NCBI GenBank assembly: GCA_023421635.1
Contig: JAEZSU010000137.1
Coordinates: 1 to 5,289 of the forward strand
Direction of reading: 5' to 3'
Origin: Actinomycetes bacterium
Lineage (GTDB): Bacteria; Actinomycetota; Actinomycetes; Actinomycetales; Microbacteriaceae
DNA length: 5,289 nucleotides
Part shown: one piece after another, positions 1 to 4,633 of the stretch
How positions within the stretch are numbered: position 1 is the stretch's first letter
How the letters are laid out: each line of letters starts with the position of its first letter
Notes under the pieces: generated by a model
Databases searched by the model: none
What the model saw: the letters and a program-made list of their open reading frames with translations, nothing else
Told to the model about the DNA's origin: nothing
Made by a program: the position numbers and the translations under genes

Positions 1-143
1 CGGCGCAGTTCACCGTGACCGACGACGCGCCGGACCGGCTCCTCGCCCGCCATCCCACCGGCTCGGGCCTCCGGTTCGTCGCCGACGGCGACACGGTCGG
101 CGTGTTCGTCGCCCCGGCGCCGCCCTCCCCCACGCCCCGCTGA
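1..143 (+). CDS. C-terminal end of an unidentified protein (partial)
   Basis: The frame that begins at position 3 is open from the window edge to a TGA at 141-143 and encodes the last 46 residues of a protein. The peptide starts AQFTVTDDAPDRLL, continues with RHPTGSGLRFVADGDTVGVFV and ends in a proline-rich tail (APAPPSPTPR). The alternating hydrophobic pattern (LRFVADGDTVGVFVA) suggests the last beta strands of a beta domain, for instance a TOBE-like or other beta-barrel C-terminus, but no diagnostic motif is present. Codon use is typical of a high-GC actinobacterial gene. The family cannot be named from this fragment. That it is the 3' end of a real gene is moderately well supported by the open frame, the codon bias and the lack of any better frame. 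Confidence 0.55.
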   Translation, partial: AQFTVTDDAPDRLLARHPTGSGLRFVADGDTVGVFVAPAPPSPTPR

Positions 144-178
144 CCCAGGGCCGTGGCCGCGGCGGGCCTGCGCGCGAG

Positions 179-217
179 CTGCCACCCGACGCATCCGTCC
201 GCCGGTTCGCGTGGCAG
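179..217. repeat. 39-bp intergenic element, copy 1
   Basis: The element begins CTGCCAC (179-185) and ends GTGGCAG (211-217), an exact 7-bp inverted repeat separated by 25 bp. Its first 19 bases (179-197) are identical to those of the second copy at 253-271, while the interior from 198 differs partly. It lies between the partial gene ending at 143 and the hydrolase starting at 395. It could be a dispersed intergenic repeat, a regulator binding site with widely spaced arms, or an RNA hairpin. The sequence does not decide between these. Confidence 0.6.
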
Positions 218-252
218 GTTCCGCGGGTTCAGAGGCGAGGATGCCGCAGCAC

Positions 253-291
253 CTGCCACCCGACGCATCCGGGGTGCGGTTCAGGTGGCAG
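253..291. repeat. 39-bp intergenic element, copy 2
   Basis: This second copy has the same length and layout as the one at 179-217. The left arm CTGCCACC (253-260) pairs with GGTGGCAG (284-291), giving 8-bp arms here. The first 19 bases are identical to copy 1. The start-to-start distance between copies is 74 bp. A third right-hand half, GTTCGCGTGGCAGG, lies at 322-335 and repeats 205-218 exactly, but its expected left arm is missing. Confidence 0.6.
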
Positions 292-321
292 TCCGCGACC
301 GCGGCGCTAGTCAGGTTCCGC

Positions 322-335
322 GTTCGCGTGGCAGG
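322..335 (+). repeat. Half-copy of the CTGCCAC/GTGGCAG element
   Basis: The 14 bases GTTCGCGTGGCAGG are identical to 205-218, the right end of the first 39-bp element. CAGGTTCCGCG also occurs at 215-225 and again at 312-322, so flanking sequence is shared in a rearranged order. No left arm CTGCCAC is found at the expected distance, which suggests a decayed or partial copy. Confidence 0.45.
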
Positions 336-355
336 CTCTGGCCACCAGTTCCTTC

Positions 356-365
356 GGCACGTGCC
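356..365. promoter_or_regulatory. Perfect 10-bp palindrome upstream of hydrolase
   Basis: GGCACGTGCC is a perfect palindrome ending 29 bp before the hydrolase start codon. Its position suits an operator or a 5'-UTR site, but a palindrome of this size in high-GC DNA can arise by chance and no matching regulator gene is nearby. No convincing -35/-10 pair was seen around it. Confidence 0.25.
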
Positions 366-394
366 CCACCCCGCATCCCGGCAGAGGAGCAAGT

Positions 395-1609
395 ATGAGT
401 GAGAAATCCCCCATCACGCCGTTCTCCAGCAACCCCGACTTCGACTTCGACATCCGTTGCGCCATCGGGATGAGCGTGTTCGGCGCGGGCGACCCCGGCG
501 AGATCCTCGCCGCGACCGAGCACGTGAAGAAGAACGACCACGAGGGCTGGTTCGCCGCGTGGCAGACGCTCGCCGACCGCACCGCGGCCGCGGCGGATGT
601 GTCGAGCGCCGGCGGGCACGCGGTGAGCGCGGCCGCCGCGTACCTGCGCGCGTCGGCGTACTACGCGTATGCGGTGAACGCGGCCAGCGCGCTCGATGAC
701 GCCGACCGGCTCTCGGCCACCTTCGCACGGCAGCAGGGTGCCTGGCGCGGGTTCATCCGGCACACGCCCGTCGACGTCACGAGCGTGGAGATCCCGTACG
801 AGCAGGACCCGCTGCCCGGGTACGTGTTCCGTGCGGCGACGCGTGCCGACGGCGGCAACCCGATGCTCGTTGCCGTGAACGGCAGCGACGGGTCGCTCGC
901 CGCACTGTGGGGCGCATGCGTGGCGCCCGCGCTGGATCGCGGGTACGACGTGCTGGTCTTCGACGGTCCCGGGCAGCAGTCGCAGTTGTTCGAGCAGCAC
1001 GTGCCATTCCGCCCGGACTGGGAGCACGTGCTCACCCCCGTCTACGACTTCGCCGCATCGCTCGACGGCGTCGACCCCGACCGGATCGCCGTCTACGGCA
1101 TCAGCCAGGGCGGGTACTGGGTCGTCCGCGCCATCGCGTTCGAGCATCGGTTCGCCGCGGCCATCACCGACCCTGGTGTCGTCGATGTCTCGACCTCGTG
1201 GACGGCGCACATCCCGCACAGCCTGCTGAAGCACCTCGACGCCGGCGACCTCCCGACCTTCGACAAGGAGATGGCGTTGGGGATGCGGTTATCGCCCGAG
1301 CTCGCCCGCACCTGGGCCTTCCGCGCACGCCCGCTGGGCACCACGGGCTACGGCGAGACCATCGAGGCGGTCCGGAAGTACAACGCCACCGACGTCGCCG
1401 GGCAGATCACGACGAAGCTCTGCATCCTCTCCCCCGAGCACGAGCAGTTCTGGCCGGGGCAGGCGCAGCAGCTCGCCGAGCTCACCCCGCGCGTGTCCAC
1501 GCTCATCCGATTCACCGCCGCCGAGGGCGCCGACGAGCACTGCCAGCCGCTCGCCCGTGCCCTCACGGCGCAGCGCATGTTCGACTGGCTGGACGACCAG
1601 CTGGCCTGA
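395..1609 (+). CDS. Alpha/beta-fold hydrolase (FrsA / DHPON-hydrolase-like)
   Basis: A 404-residue serine hydrolase, probably cytoplasmic since no signal peptide is visible. An alpha-helical N-terminal region of about 125 residues precedes the alpha/beta hydrolase core, the layout seen in FrsA-like esterases and in 2,6-dihydroxypseudooxynicotine hydrolase, which cleaves C-C bonds. In the core, NGSDGS (162-167) is the likely oxyanion-hole region, and FDGPGQ (189-194) is the typical strand-turn of this group. GISQGG (235-240) is the nucleophile elbow with Ser237. The late EHEQFWPGQ segment (348-356) carries the acid, probably Glu350 or Glu348, and GADEHCQ (378-384) carries the catalytic His382. 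The start is fixed by AGAGGAG at 383-389, 5 nt before the ATG. It is transcribed alone, and its stop touches the stop of the convergent arsN-arsC gene. The substrate is unknown; esterase or C-C hydrolase activity is inferred from the family. Nothing links it to arsenic. Confidence 0.88.
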   Translation: MSEKSPITPFSSNPDFDFDIRCAIGMSVFGAGDPGEILAATEHVKKNDHEGWFAAWQTLADRTAAAADVSSAGGHAVSAAAAYLRASAYYAYAVNAASALDDADRLSATFARQQGAWRGFIRHTPVDVTSVEIPYEQDPLPGYVFRAATRADGGNPMLVAVNGSDGSLAALWGACVAPALDRGYDVLVFDGPGQQSQLFEQHVPFRPDWEHVLTPVYDFAASLDGVDPDRIAVYGISQGGYWVVRAIAFEHRFAAAITDPGVVDVSTSWTAHIPHSLLKHLDAGDLPTFDKEMALGMRLSPELARTWAFRARPLGTTGYGETIEAVRKYNATDVAGQITTKLCILSPEHEQFWPGQAQQLAELTPRVSTLIRFTAAEGADEHCQPLARALTAQRMFDWLDDQLA

Positions 1610-2515
1610 TCAGCCGGGCAGCAGCTCGCCCATCAGTGCCTCGACGCGCGCGCGGATGTCGTCCCGGATGCGGCGGACGGTCGCCGCATCCTGCCCGGCC
1701 GGGTCGTCGAGCTCCCAGTCCTCGTAGCGTTTGCCGGGGAAGATGGGGCACGCGTCGCCGCATCCCATCGTGATGACGACGTCGGCGGTCTTGACCGCGT
1801 CGACGGTGAGGAGCTTCGGGGCGTTGCCGGTGAGGTCGATGCCTTCTTCGCGCATCACCTCGATCGCGACCGGGTTGATCTGGTCCTTGGGGGCGGAGCC
1901 GGCGGAGCGCACGTCGACGCGATCACCCGCGAGGGCGGCGAGGTAGCCGGCGGCCATCTGCGACCGGCCGGCGTTGTGGACGCAGACGAAGAGCACCGTG
2001 GGGCGCGTCGAGCCGTTGCGTGCGGATCGCCGTTCGACGAGCACCGTGTCGCGCCACTGTCCGGCGTGCGGACCGAGCTCGGAGCGTGCGATGCGCTCGC
2101 GGGTGCCGACGACGCGGAACCCGAGCTGCTCGTGCAGGCGGAGGCTCGCGGTGTTCTCCGGGAAGATGCTCGACTGGATGGTCCAGTATCCGGCGTCCTC
2201 GACCGCGTCGATGAACGCGGCGAGCAGTGCGCGGCCGACGCCCCTCCCCTGCCGGGCGGGGTCGACGTAGACGGAGTGCTCGATGACGCCGCGGTACACG
2301 GCACGGGCGGAGACCGGGGATGCGGCGACCCAGCCGATCACGGTGCCGTCGCCGTCGAGCGCCACGAGGCGGCCCTCGCGGATCTTGCCCGCGTCGAACG
2401 CCTCCCAGGTGGGTGTGGTGGTCTCGAACGTCGCCTCGCCGCCGGCGATCCCGGCCGCGAGGATCGCCTCGACCTGCGGCCAGTCCGCGGCGGTCATCTC
2501 GCGGATGGCGGTCAT
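1610..2515 (-). CDS. ArsN-like GNAT acetyltransferase fused to arsenate reductase ArsC
   Basis: A 301-residue two-domain protein. Residues 1-165 are a GNAT N-acetyltransferase of the phosphinothricin/ArsN type: EHSVYV (79-84), the acetyl-CoA loop RQGRGVG (88-94), ENTASLRLHEQLGF (120-133) and GQWRDT (152-157). After a short linker, residues 173-301 are a low-molecular-weight-phosphatase-type ArsC. It has the anion loop CVHNAGRS (178-185, nucleophile Cys178, Arg184), MGCGDACP (250-257, Cys252 and Cys256) and the DDP acid motif (270-272). ArsC reduces arsenate to arsenite. ArsN-type enzymes acetylate the amino group of arsinothricin or phosphinothricin. The ATG at 2515 overlaps the upstream stop as ATGA, the usual sign of translational coupling, so it is preferred over an in-frame GTG at 2524 that would add three residues. 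The reductant (mycothiol or thioredoxin) cannot be told from sequence. It is the second gene of the ars operon. Domain assignments are secure; the acetyltransferase substrate is inferred. Confidence 0.92.
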   Translation of the reverse strand: MTAIREMTAADWPQVEAILAAGIAGGEATFETTTPTWEAFDAGKIREGRLVALDGDGTVIGWVAASPVSARAVYRGVIEHSVYVDPARQGRGVGRALLAAFIDAVEDAGYWTIQSSIFPENTASLRLHEQLGFRVVGTRERIARSELGPHAGQWRDTVLVERRSARNGSTRPTVLFVCVHNAGRSQMAAGYLAALAGDRVDVRSAGSAPKDQINPVAIEVMREEGIDLTGNAPKLLTVDAVKTADVVITMGCGDACPIFPGKRYEDWELDDPAGQDAATVRRIRDDIRARVEALMGELLPG

Positions 2516-3828
2516 GCGCAGCACGAGGTCGAGCCGGCCAGGTCGGTGGAGCAGACCCCGGTGGCGGGGAGGGTGAGCTGCACCTGGGTGGCCGATGCCA
2601 TGTCGCCGCCCAGCCAGGCTGCGACGGAGCGGACCTGTTCGTAGCCGGTGGCGAGGAGGAAGGTGGGGGCGCGGCCGTAGGACTTCATGCCGACGATGAA
2701 GAAGCCGGGTTCTGGATGCCGGAGCTCCGCGAATCCGTGGGGCGAGACGGTGCCGCAGGAGTGCAGGTTCGGGTCGATGAGCGGTGCGAGGCGCACGGGC
2801 GCTTCCACGATGTCGTCGAGTGCGAGCCGCACCTCGCGCAGCATGTCGAGGTCGGGGCGGAACCCGGTCGCGTTGACGACCAGGTCGGTGTCGTGCGCGG
2901 CCGGTTCGCCGTTCCGGGTGCCGATGAGCCGGACACCGTCCCCGCGGCGCGCGACCTCACGGATCTCGAACGAGTCGAGCTTCTCGATGGCGCCGTCGTC
3001 GACGAGGCGGTCGACGCGGGAGCCGAGGCGTGCCCGGTCGGCGAGTTCGTCGCCGGGCGCGGAGGAGACGCGGACGGCGGATGGGTTCCGGATGAGCCAG
3101 GTCACGCGCGTGCCGGGCTCGGCGTTCGCGAGTTCGGCGAGCGCGGTGAGGGTGTTCGCGGCGGAGTGGCCGGCGCCGACGACGGTGGTGTGGCGGCCGG
3201 TGAAGCGGGCGCGGTCGGCGCCGAGCACATCGGGCAGGGCGGGGAGGATCGCGTCGGCGCACGCTGCGGCGCCGAGCGGTTCGAGCCCGGAGGAGCCGAG
3301 CGGGTTCGAGGTCGCGTAGGTGCCGGATGCGTCGATGACGGCTCGCCCTGCGATCTCGCGCACCTGCCCGTCGGCGGTCTGCACCCGCACGAGGAAGGGC
3401 ACCTGGTCGCGGCCGGCGGTGCGGGTGCGGTCCATCCCTTCCCGGGTTACGGCGACGACGCGGGTGCCGAACTCGATGTGGGGCGCGATGCGGTCGAGTG
3501 TCGCGAGCGGGGCGAGGTAGGCATCCACGAGTTCGTGTCCGGTCGGGACGCCGTCGTCGTCGGGGGCCGTCCAACCAGATGCTGTGAGGAGCCGGCGGGA
3601 TGCGGGGTCGATGAGGTGGCGCCACGGCGAGAAGAGCCGGGTGTGGCCCCAGGCGCGGACCGCCGCGGCGACCTCGTCGCCGGCTTCGAGGATGACGAAG
3701 TCGATCCCCCGCTCGGCGAGGTTCGCAGCGGCGGCCAGCCCGATCGGGCCTGCACCGATGATGAGCACCGGGAGCGCGGTGAGGCGGTCCGCGACGGGGA
3801 CGCGCGGCGTGAGGTCGAGCATGGTCAT
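2512..3828 (-). CDS. FAD/NAD(P)-dependent oxidoreductase of ars operon (ArsO-like monooxygenase)
   Basis: A 438-residue flavoprotein of the flavin-monooxygenase/thioredoxin-reductase-like superfamily. It has an N-terminal FAD dinucleotide fold GAGPIG (25-30) followed by an acidic strand end (LEAGDE, 48-52), then IDASGT (165-170). A second dinucleotide fold GAGHSA (218-223) is for NAD(P)H. ATGF (320-323) and the C-terminal FAD region ending near SVAAWL (401-406) complete the pattern. The last residues hold three cysteines, VCSTD (425-429) and SCCA-stop (435-438), plus Cys358. Such flavoproteins are common in actinobacterial ars clusters and are often called ArsO-like; the exact reaction is not established. 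The start is the ATG at 3828 with GGAG 8 nt upstream. An upstream ATG at 3894 lies inside the operator/promoter, has no ribosome site, and is rejected. It is the first gene of the operon, divergent from arsR and coupled by ATGA to arsN-arsC. Confidence 0.85.
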   Translation of the reverse strand: MTMLDLTPRVPVADRLTALPVLIIGAGPIGLAAAANLAERGIDFVILEAGDEVAAAVRAWGHTRLFSPWRHLIDPASRRLLTASGWTAPDDDGVPTGHELVDAYLAPLATLDRIAPHIEFGTRVVAVTREGMDRTRTAGRDQVPFLVRVQTADGQVREIAGRAVIDASGTYATSNPLGSSGLEPLGAAACADAILPALPDVLGADRARFTGRHTTVVGAGHSAANTLTALAELANAEPGTRVTWLIRNPSAVRVSSAPGDELADRARLGSRVDRLVDDGAIEKLDSFEIREVARRGDGVRLIGTRNGEPAAHDTDLVVNATGFRPDLDMLREVRLALDDIVEAPVRLAPLIDPNLHSCGTVSPHGFAELRHPEPGFFIVGMKSYGRAPTFLLATGYEQVRSVAAWLGGDMASATQVQLTLPATGVCSTDLAGSTSCCA

Positions 3829-3844
3829 GAGGACTTCTCCGGGG

Positions 3845-3860
3845 ATCGATGAACGTCGAT
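3845..3860. promoter_or_regulatory. ArsR operator 1 (ATCGA-N6-TCGAT)
   Basis: A 16-bp dyad with perfect 5-bp arms, ATCGA (3845-3849) and TCGAT (3856-3860). It sits over the predicted transcription start of the divergent oxidoreductase/arsN-arsC operon. It shares 13 of 16 positions with operator 2 (ATCGATGA..GTC.AT). Assignment to ArsR follows from its place beside arsR and the repeated pattern; it is not experimentally shown. Confidence 0.6.
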
Positions 3861-3864
3861 GTTC

Positions 3865-3894
3865 AGTATGGGCAGCTCTATCGATGACTGTCAA
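3865..3894 (-). promoter_or_regulatory. Minus-strand ars operon promoter (TTGACA-18-CATACT)
   Basis: Read on the minus strand, a perfect -35 box TTGACA occupies 3894-3889. It is followed after 18 nt by CATACT (3870-3865), which matches four of six bases of TATAAT. This predicts a start of transcription near 3858 and a leader of about 30 nt before the oxidoreductase ATG at 3828. The -35 box lies inside operator 2 and the predicted start inside operator 1, so ArsR binding would block polymerase. Confidence 0.65.
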
Positions 3895-3895
3895 T
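3880..3895. promoter_or_regulatory. ArsR operator 2 (ATCGA-N6-TCAAT)
   Basis: A 16-bp dyad with one arm mismatch, ATCGA and TCAAT. It contains the complete minus-strand TTGACA box at 3889-3894 and directly abuts operator 3 at 3896. Occupancy here would shut off the ars operon. Confidence 0.6.
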
Positions 3896-3911
3896 ATCGA
3901 CTACCATCGAT
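3896..3911. promoter_or_regulatory. ArsR operator 3 (ATCGA-N6-TCGAT)
   Basis: A 16-bp dyad with perfect 5-bp arms (3896-3900 and 3907-3911), ending 2 nt before the arsR ATG. It covers the TACCAT -10-like hexamer of the plus-strand arsR promoter, which fits autorepression. Confidence 0.6.
3902..3907 (+). promoter_or_regulatory. -10-like element of a leaderless arsR promoter
   Basis: TACCAT fits the actinobacterial -10 pattern TANNNT. It occupies positions -12 to -7 relative to the A of the arsR ATG, where a -10 should be if transcription starts at the start codon itself. No convincing -35 hexamer is visible at the right distance, which is common in actinobacteria. Confidence 0.45.
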
Positions 3912-3913
3912 GC

Positions 3914-4255
3914 ATGGCCACCACGCTCGAGTTCACGGATGTTTCCGCCTGCTGCTCTTCCCCGGTGAAGGAGCCCATGGCGCAGGCGGACGCGGAACGC
4001 TTGGCCGCGACGCTCAAGGCGTTGGCAGACCCGACTCGGCTGCGCCTGCTGTCGATCGTCGCGTCGTCCGCCGATCAGGAGGCCTGCGTCTGCGACCTGA
4101 CCGAGCCGGTGGGCCTGTCCCAGCCGACGGTGTCGCACCACCTCAAGGTGCTGACCGAGGCCGGGTTCCTCTCCCGCTCGAAGCGCGGGACCTGGGCCTA
4201 CTACCGGCTGCAGCCGGAGGCGCTTGCGGACGTTGCGAGGCTGCTTGCGGTCTAG
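3914..4255 (+). CDS. arsR: ArsR/SmtB-family arsenic-responsive transcriptional repressor
   Basis: A 113-residue winged-helix repressor of normal family length. The core LKALADPTRLRLLSIV (34-49) leads to ACVCDL (57-62), the metalloid-binding alpha3 region seen in classical ArsR, with Cys58 and Cys60. The recognition helix is in LSQPTVSHHLKVLTEAG (68-84), followed by the wing GTWAYYRL (92-99). Near the N-terminus SACCSSP (11-17) supplies a cysteine pair, Cys13-Cys14, like that in Corynebacterium glutamicum ArsR1, where an N-terminal CC pair and a cysteine near position 55 bind As(III). Arsenite binding should release DNA and derepress both divergent transcripts. The ATG at 3914 keeps the Cys pair. 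There is no ribosome site before it, but a TACCAT -10-like box lies at -12 to -7, suggesting a leaderless mRNA. A second ATG at 3977 has AAGGAG only 3 nt upstream and would lose the cysteines. Confidence 0.93.
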   Translation: MATTLEFTDVSACCSSPVKEPMAQADAERLAATLKALADPTRLRLLSIVASSADQEACVCDLTEPVGLSQPTVSHHLKVLTEAGFLSRSKRGTWAYYRLQPEALADVARLLAV

Positions 4256-4264
4256 TTGCGAGCG

Positions 4265-4285
4265 GCGCCCCAGAGGGACTCGAAC
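4265..4285 (-). other. tRNA 3'-end-like segment (possible attachment-site remnant)
   Basis: Read on the minus strand, the segment begins GTTCGAGTCCC, the invariant T-loop/T-stem of a tRNA. It continues CTCTGGGGCGCC, where the 3' acceptor strand would be. The 5' half of the T-stem (GTGTG) no longer pairs with CCCTC, and no 5' acceptor strand (CGCCCCA) is found upstream, so this is not a functional tRNA. A 3' tRNA fragment is what a tRNA-targeting integrase leaves at the far end of an island. Its orientation would put the island on the higher-coordinate side, the DUF262 side. The match is short and the discriminator/CCA end is atypical, so chance cannot be excluded. Confidence 0.35.
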
Positions 4286-4324
4286 ACACCCGAGCATTTG
4301 CTAAGCAGCATGGAGCCACGGGAT

Positions 4325-4343
4325 CCGCGAAACTACGCGGTTT
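4325..4343 (+). terminator. Weak hairpin after arsR, possible terminator
   Basis: CCGCG (4325-4329) pairs with CGCGG (4336-4340) around a 6-nt loop and is followed by only TTT. An overlapping alternative pairs GAAAC (4329-4333) with GTTTC (4340-4344). It lies 70 bp past the arsR stop, and no better hairpin is seen there. The short stem and T-tract make it weak. Confidence 0.22.
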
Positions 4344-4420
4344 CACGAAGGTTGAGCCCAGCAGGGACGAGCTGGCGGGGCGCCAAGCTGCCGCGAGCGG
4401 CCTTGTCCCGGCGTTCGTGC

Positions 4421-4455
4421 ATGTGCAGGTACTTGCCTTCTATGTGCAGGTACTT
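4421..4455 (+). repeat. Pair of 14-bp direct repeats (ATGTGCAGGTACTT)
   Basis: ATGTGCAGGTACTT occurs at 4421-4434 and again at 4442-4455, exactly 21 bp apart (two helical turns). The two sites therefore face the same side of the DNA. Such phased repeats suit a DNA-binding protein, for example integrase/excisionase arm sites or a regulator. No product is visible here. Confidence 0.6.
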
Positions 4456-4465
4456 CTAGAGAAGT
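4452..4465. repeat. 14-bp inverted repeat ACTTCT-AG-AGAAGT
   Basis: The arms ACTTCT (4452-4457) and AGAAGT (4460-4465) are exact inverse complements around AG. The left arm overlaps the end of the second direct repeat at 4442-4455, so the two structures share bases. This may be an operator or a recombination-site element; its role is unknown. Confidence 0.45.
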
Positions 4466-4633
4466 GCTCCTCGAGGGTGTCGATCCTCCACCGCGCCTGC
4501 GTGCATCGCACCTTCGCTTCGGGATGGTCGCTTCTCGTGGATTTAGCCTCCCGGGATCGAAGGTGATGGCGCGAGCGGGTCTTCTGGCTCGCATTGACGG
4601 TGGTTCCTTGTACGGTCGAGTGCTACGGGTCAC

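Larger units (their letters stand above)
4256..4633. other. Gene-free stretch between arsR and the DUF262 gene
   Basis: These 378 bases show no reading frame with protein-like composition. All frames give short, arginine/serine-rich peptides without a recognisable start or domain. The stretch is less GC-rich than the sequence before it. It contains a tRNA 3'-end-like segment (4265-4285), a hairpin (4325-4340), a 14-bp direct repeat pair (4421-4455), a 14-bp inverted repeat (4452-4465) and a 6-bp-stem hairpin GCGAGC/GCTCGC (4571-4592). It probably represents the junction of an inserted element. Confidence 0.5.

Noticed and set aside
179..335. CRISPR array
   Set aside because: Only two and a half copies, with irregular spacing and the repeat itself internally variable; no cas gene.
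311..1234. A 307-codon minus-strand open frame antisense to the hydrolase
   Set aside because: Low-complexity Arg/Val/Gly product without motifs; the plus strand encodes the GISQGG hydrolase with a good ribosome site.
2320..3852. A 510-codon plus-strand open frame antisense to the oxidoreductase
   Set aside because: It mirrors the real gene in high-GC DNA. The product is Gly/Arg/Glu-rich with no domain, while the minus strand encodes clear FAD and NAD(P) motifs.
3829..3894. Upstream ATG at 3894 extending the oxidoreductase by 22 residues
   Set aside because: It falls on the -35 box and upstream of the predicted transcription start. The extension has no family-like sequence, and the ATG at 3828 has a proper GGAG.
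3977..3979. Internal ATG as the arsR start
   Set aside because: AAGGAG is only 3 nt from it, and this start would remove the conserved Cys13-Cys14 motif and leave the operators unusually far upstream.
4256..4459. A 67-codon open frame after arsR ending with a duplicated MCRYLPSMCRYF-type peptide
   Set aside because: The peptide repeat is simply the translation of the 14-bp DNA repeat. There is no ribosome site, and the composition is not protein-like.
4594..4616. TTGACG (4594-4599) with TACGGT (4611-4616) as the DUF262 promoter
   Set aside because: The spacer is only 11 bp, too short for a standard sigma-70-type promoter. TACGGT alone could still be a -10, but this is not supported enough to list.
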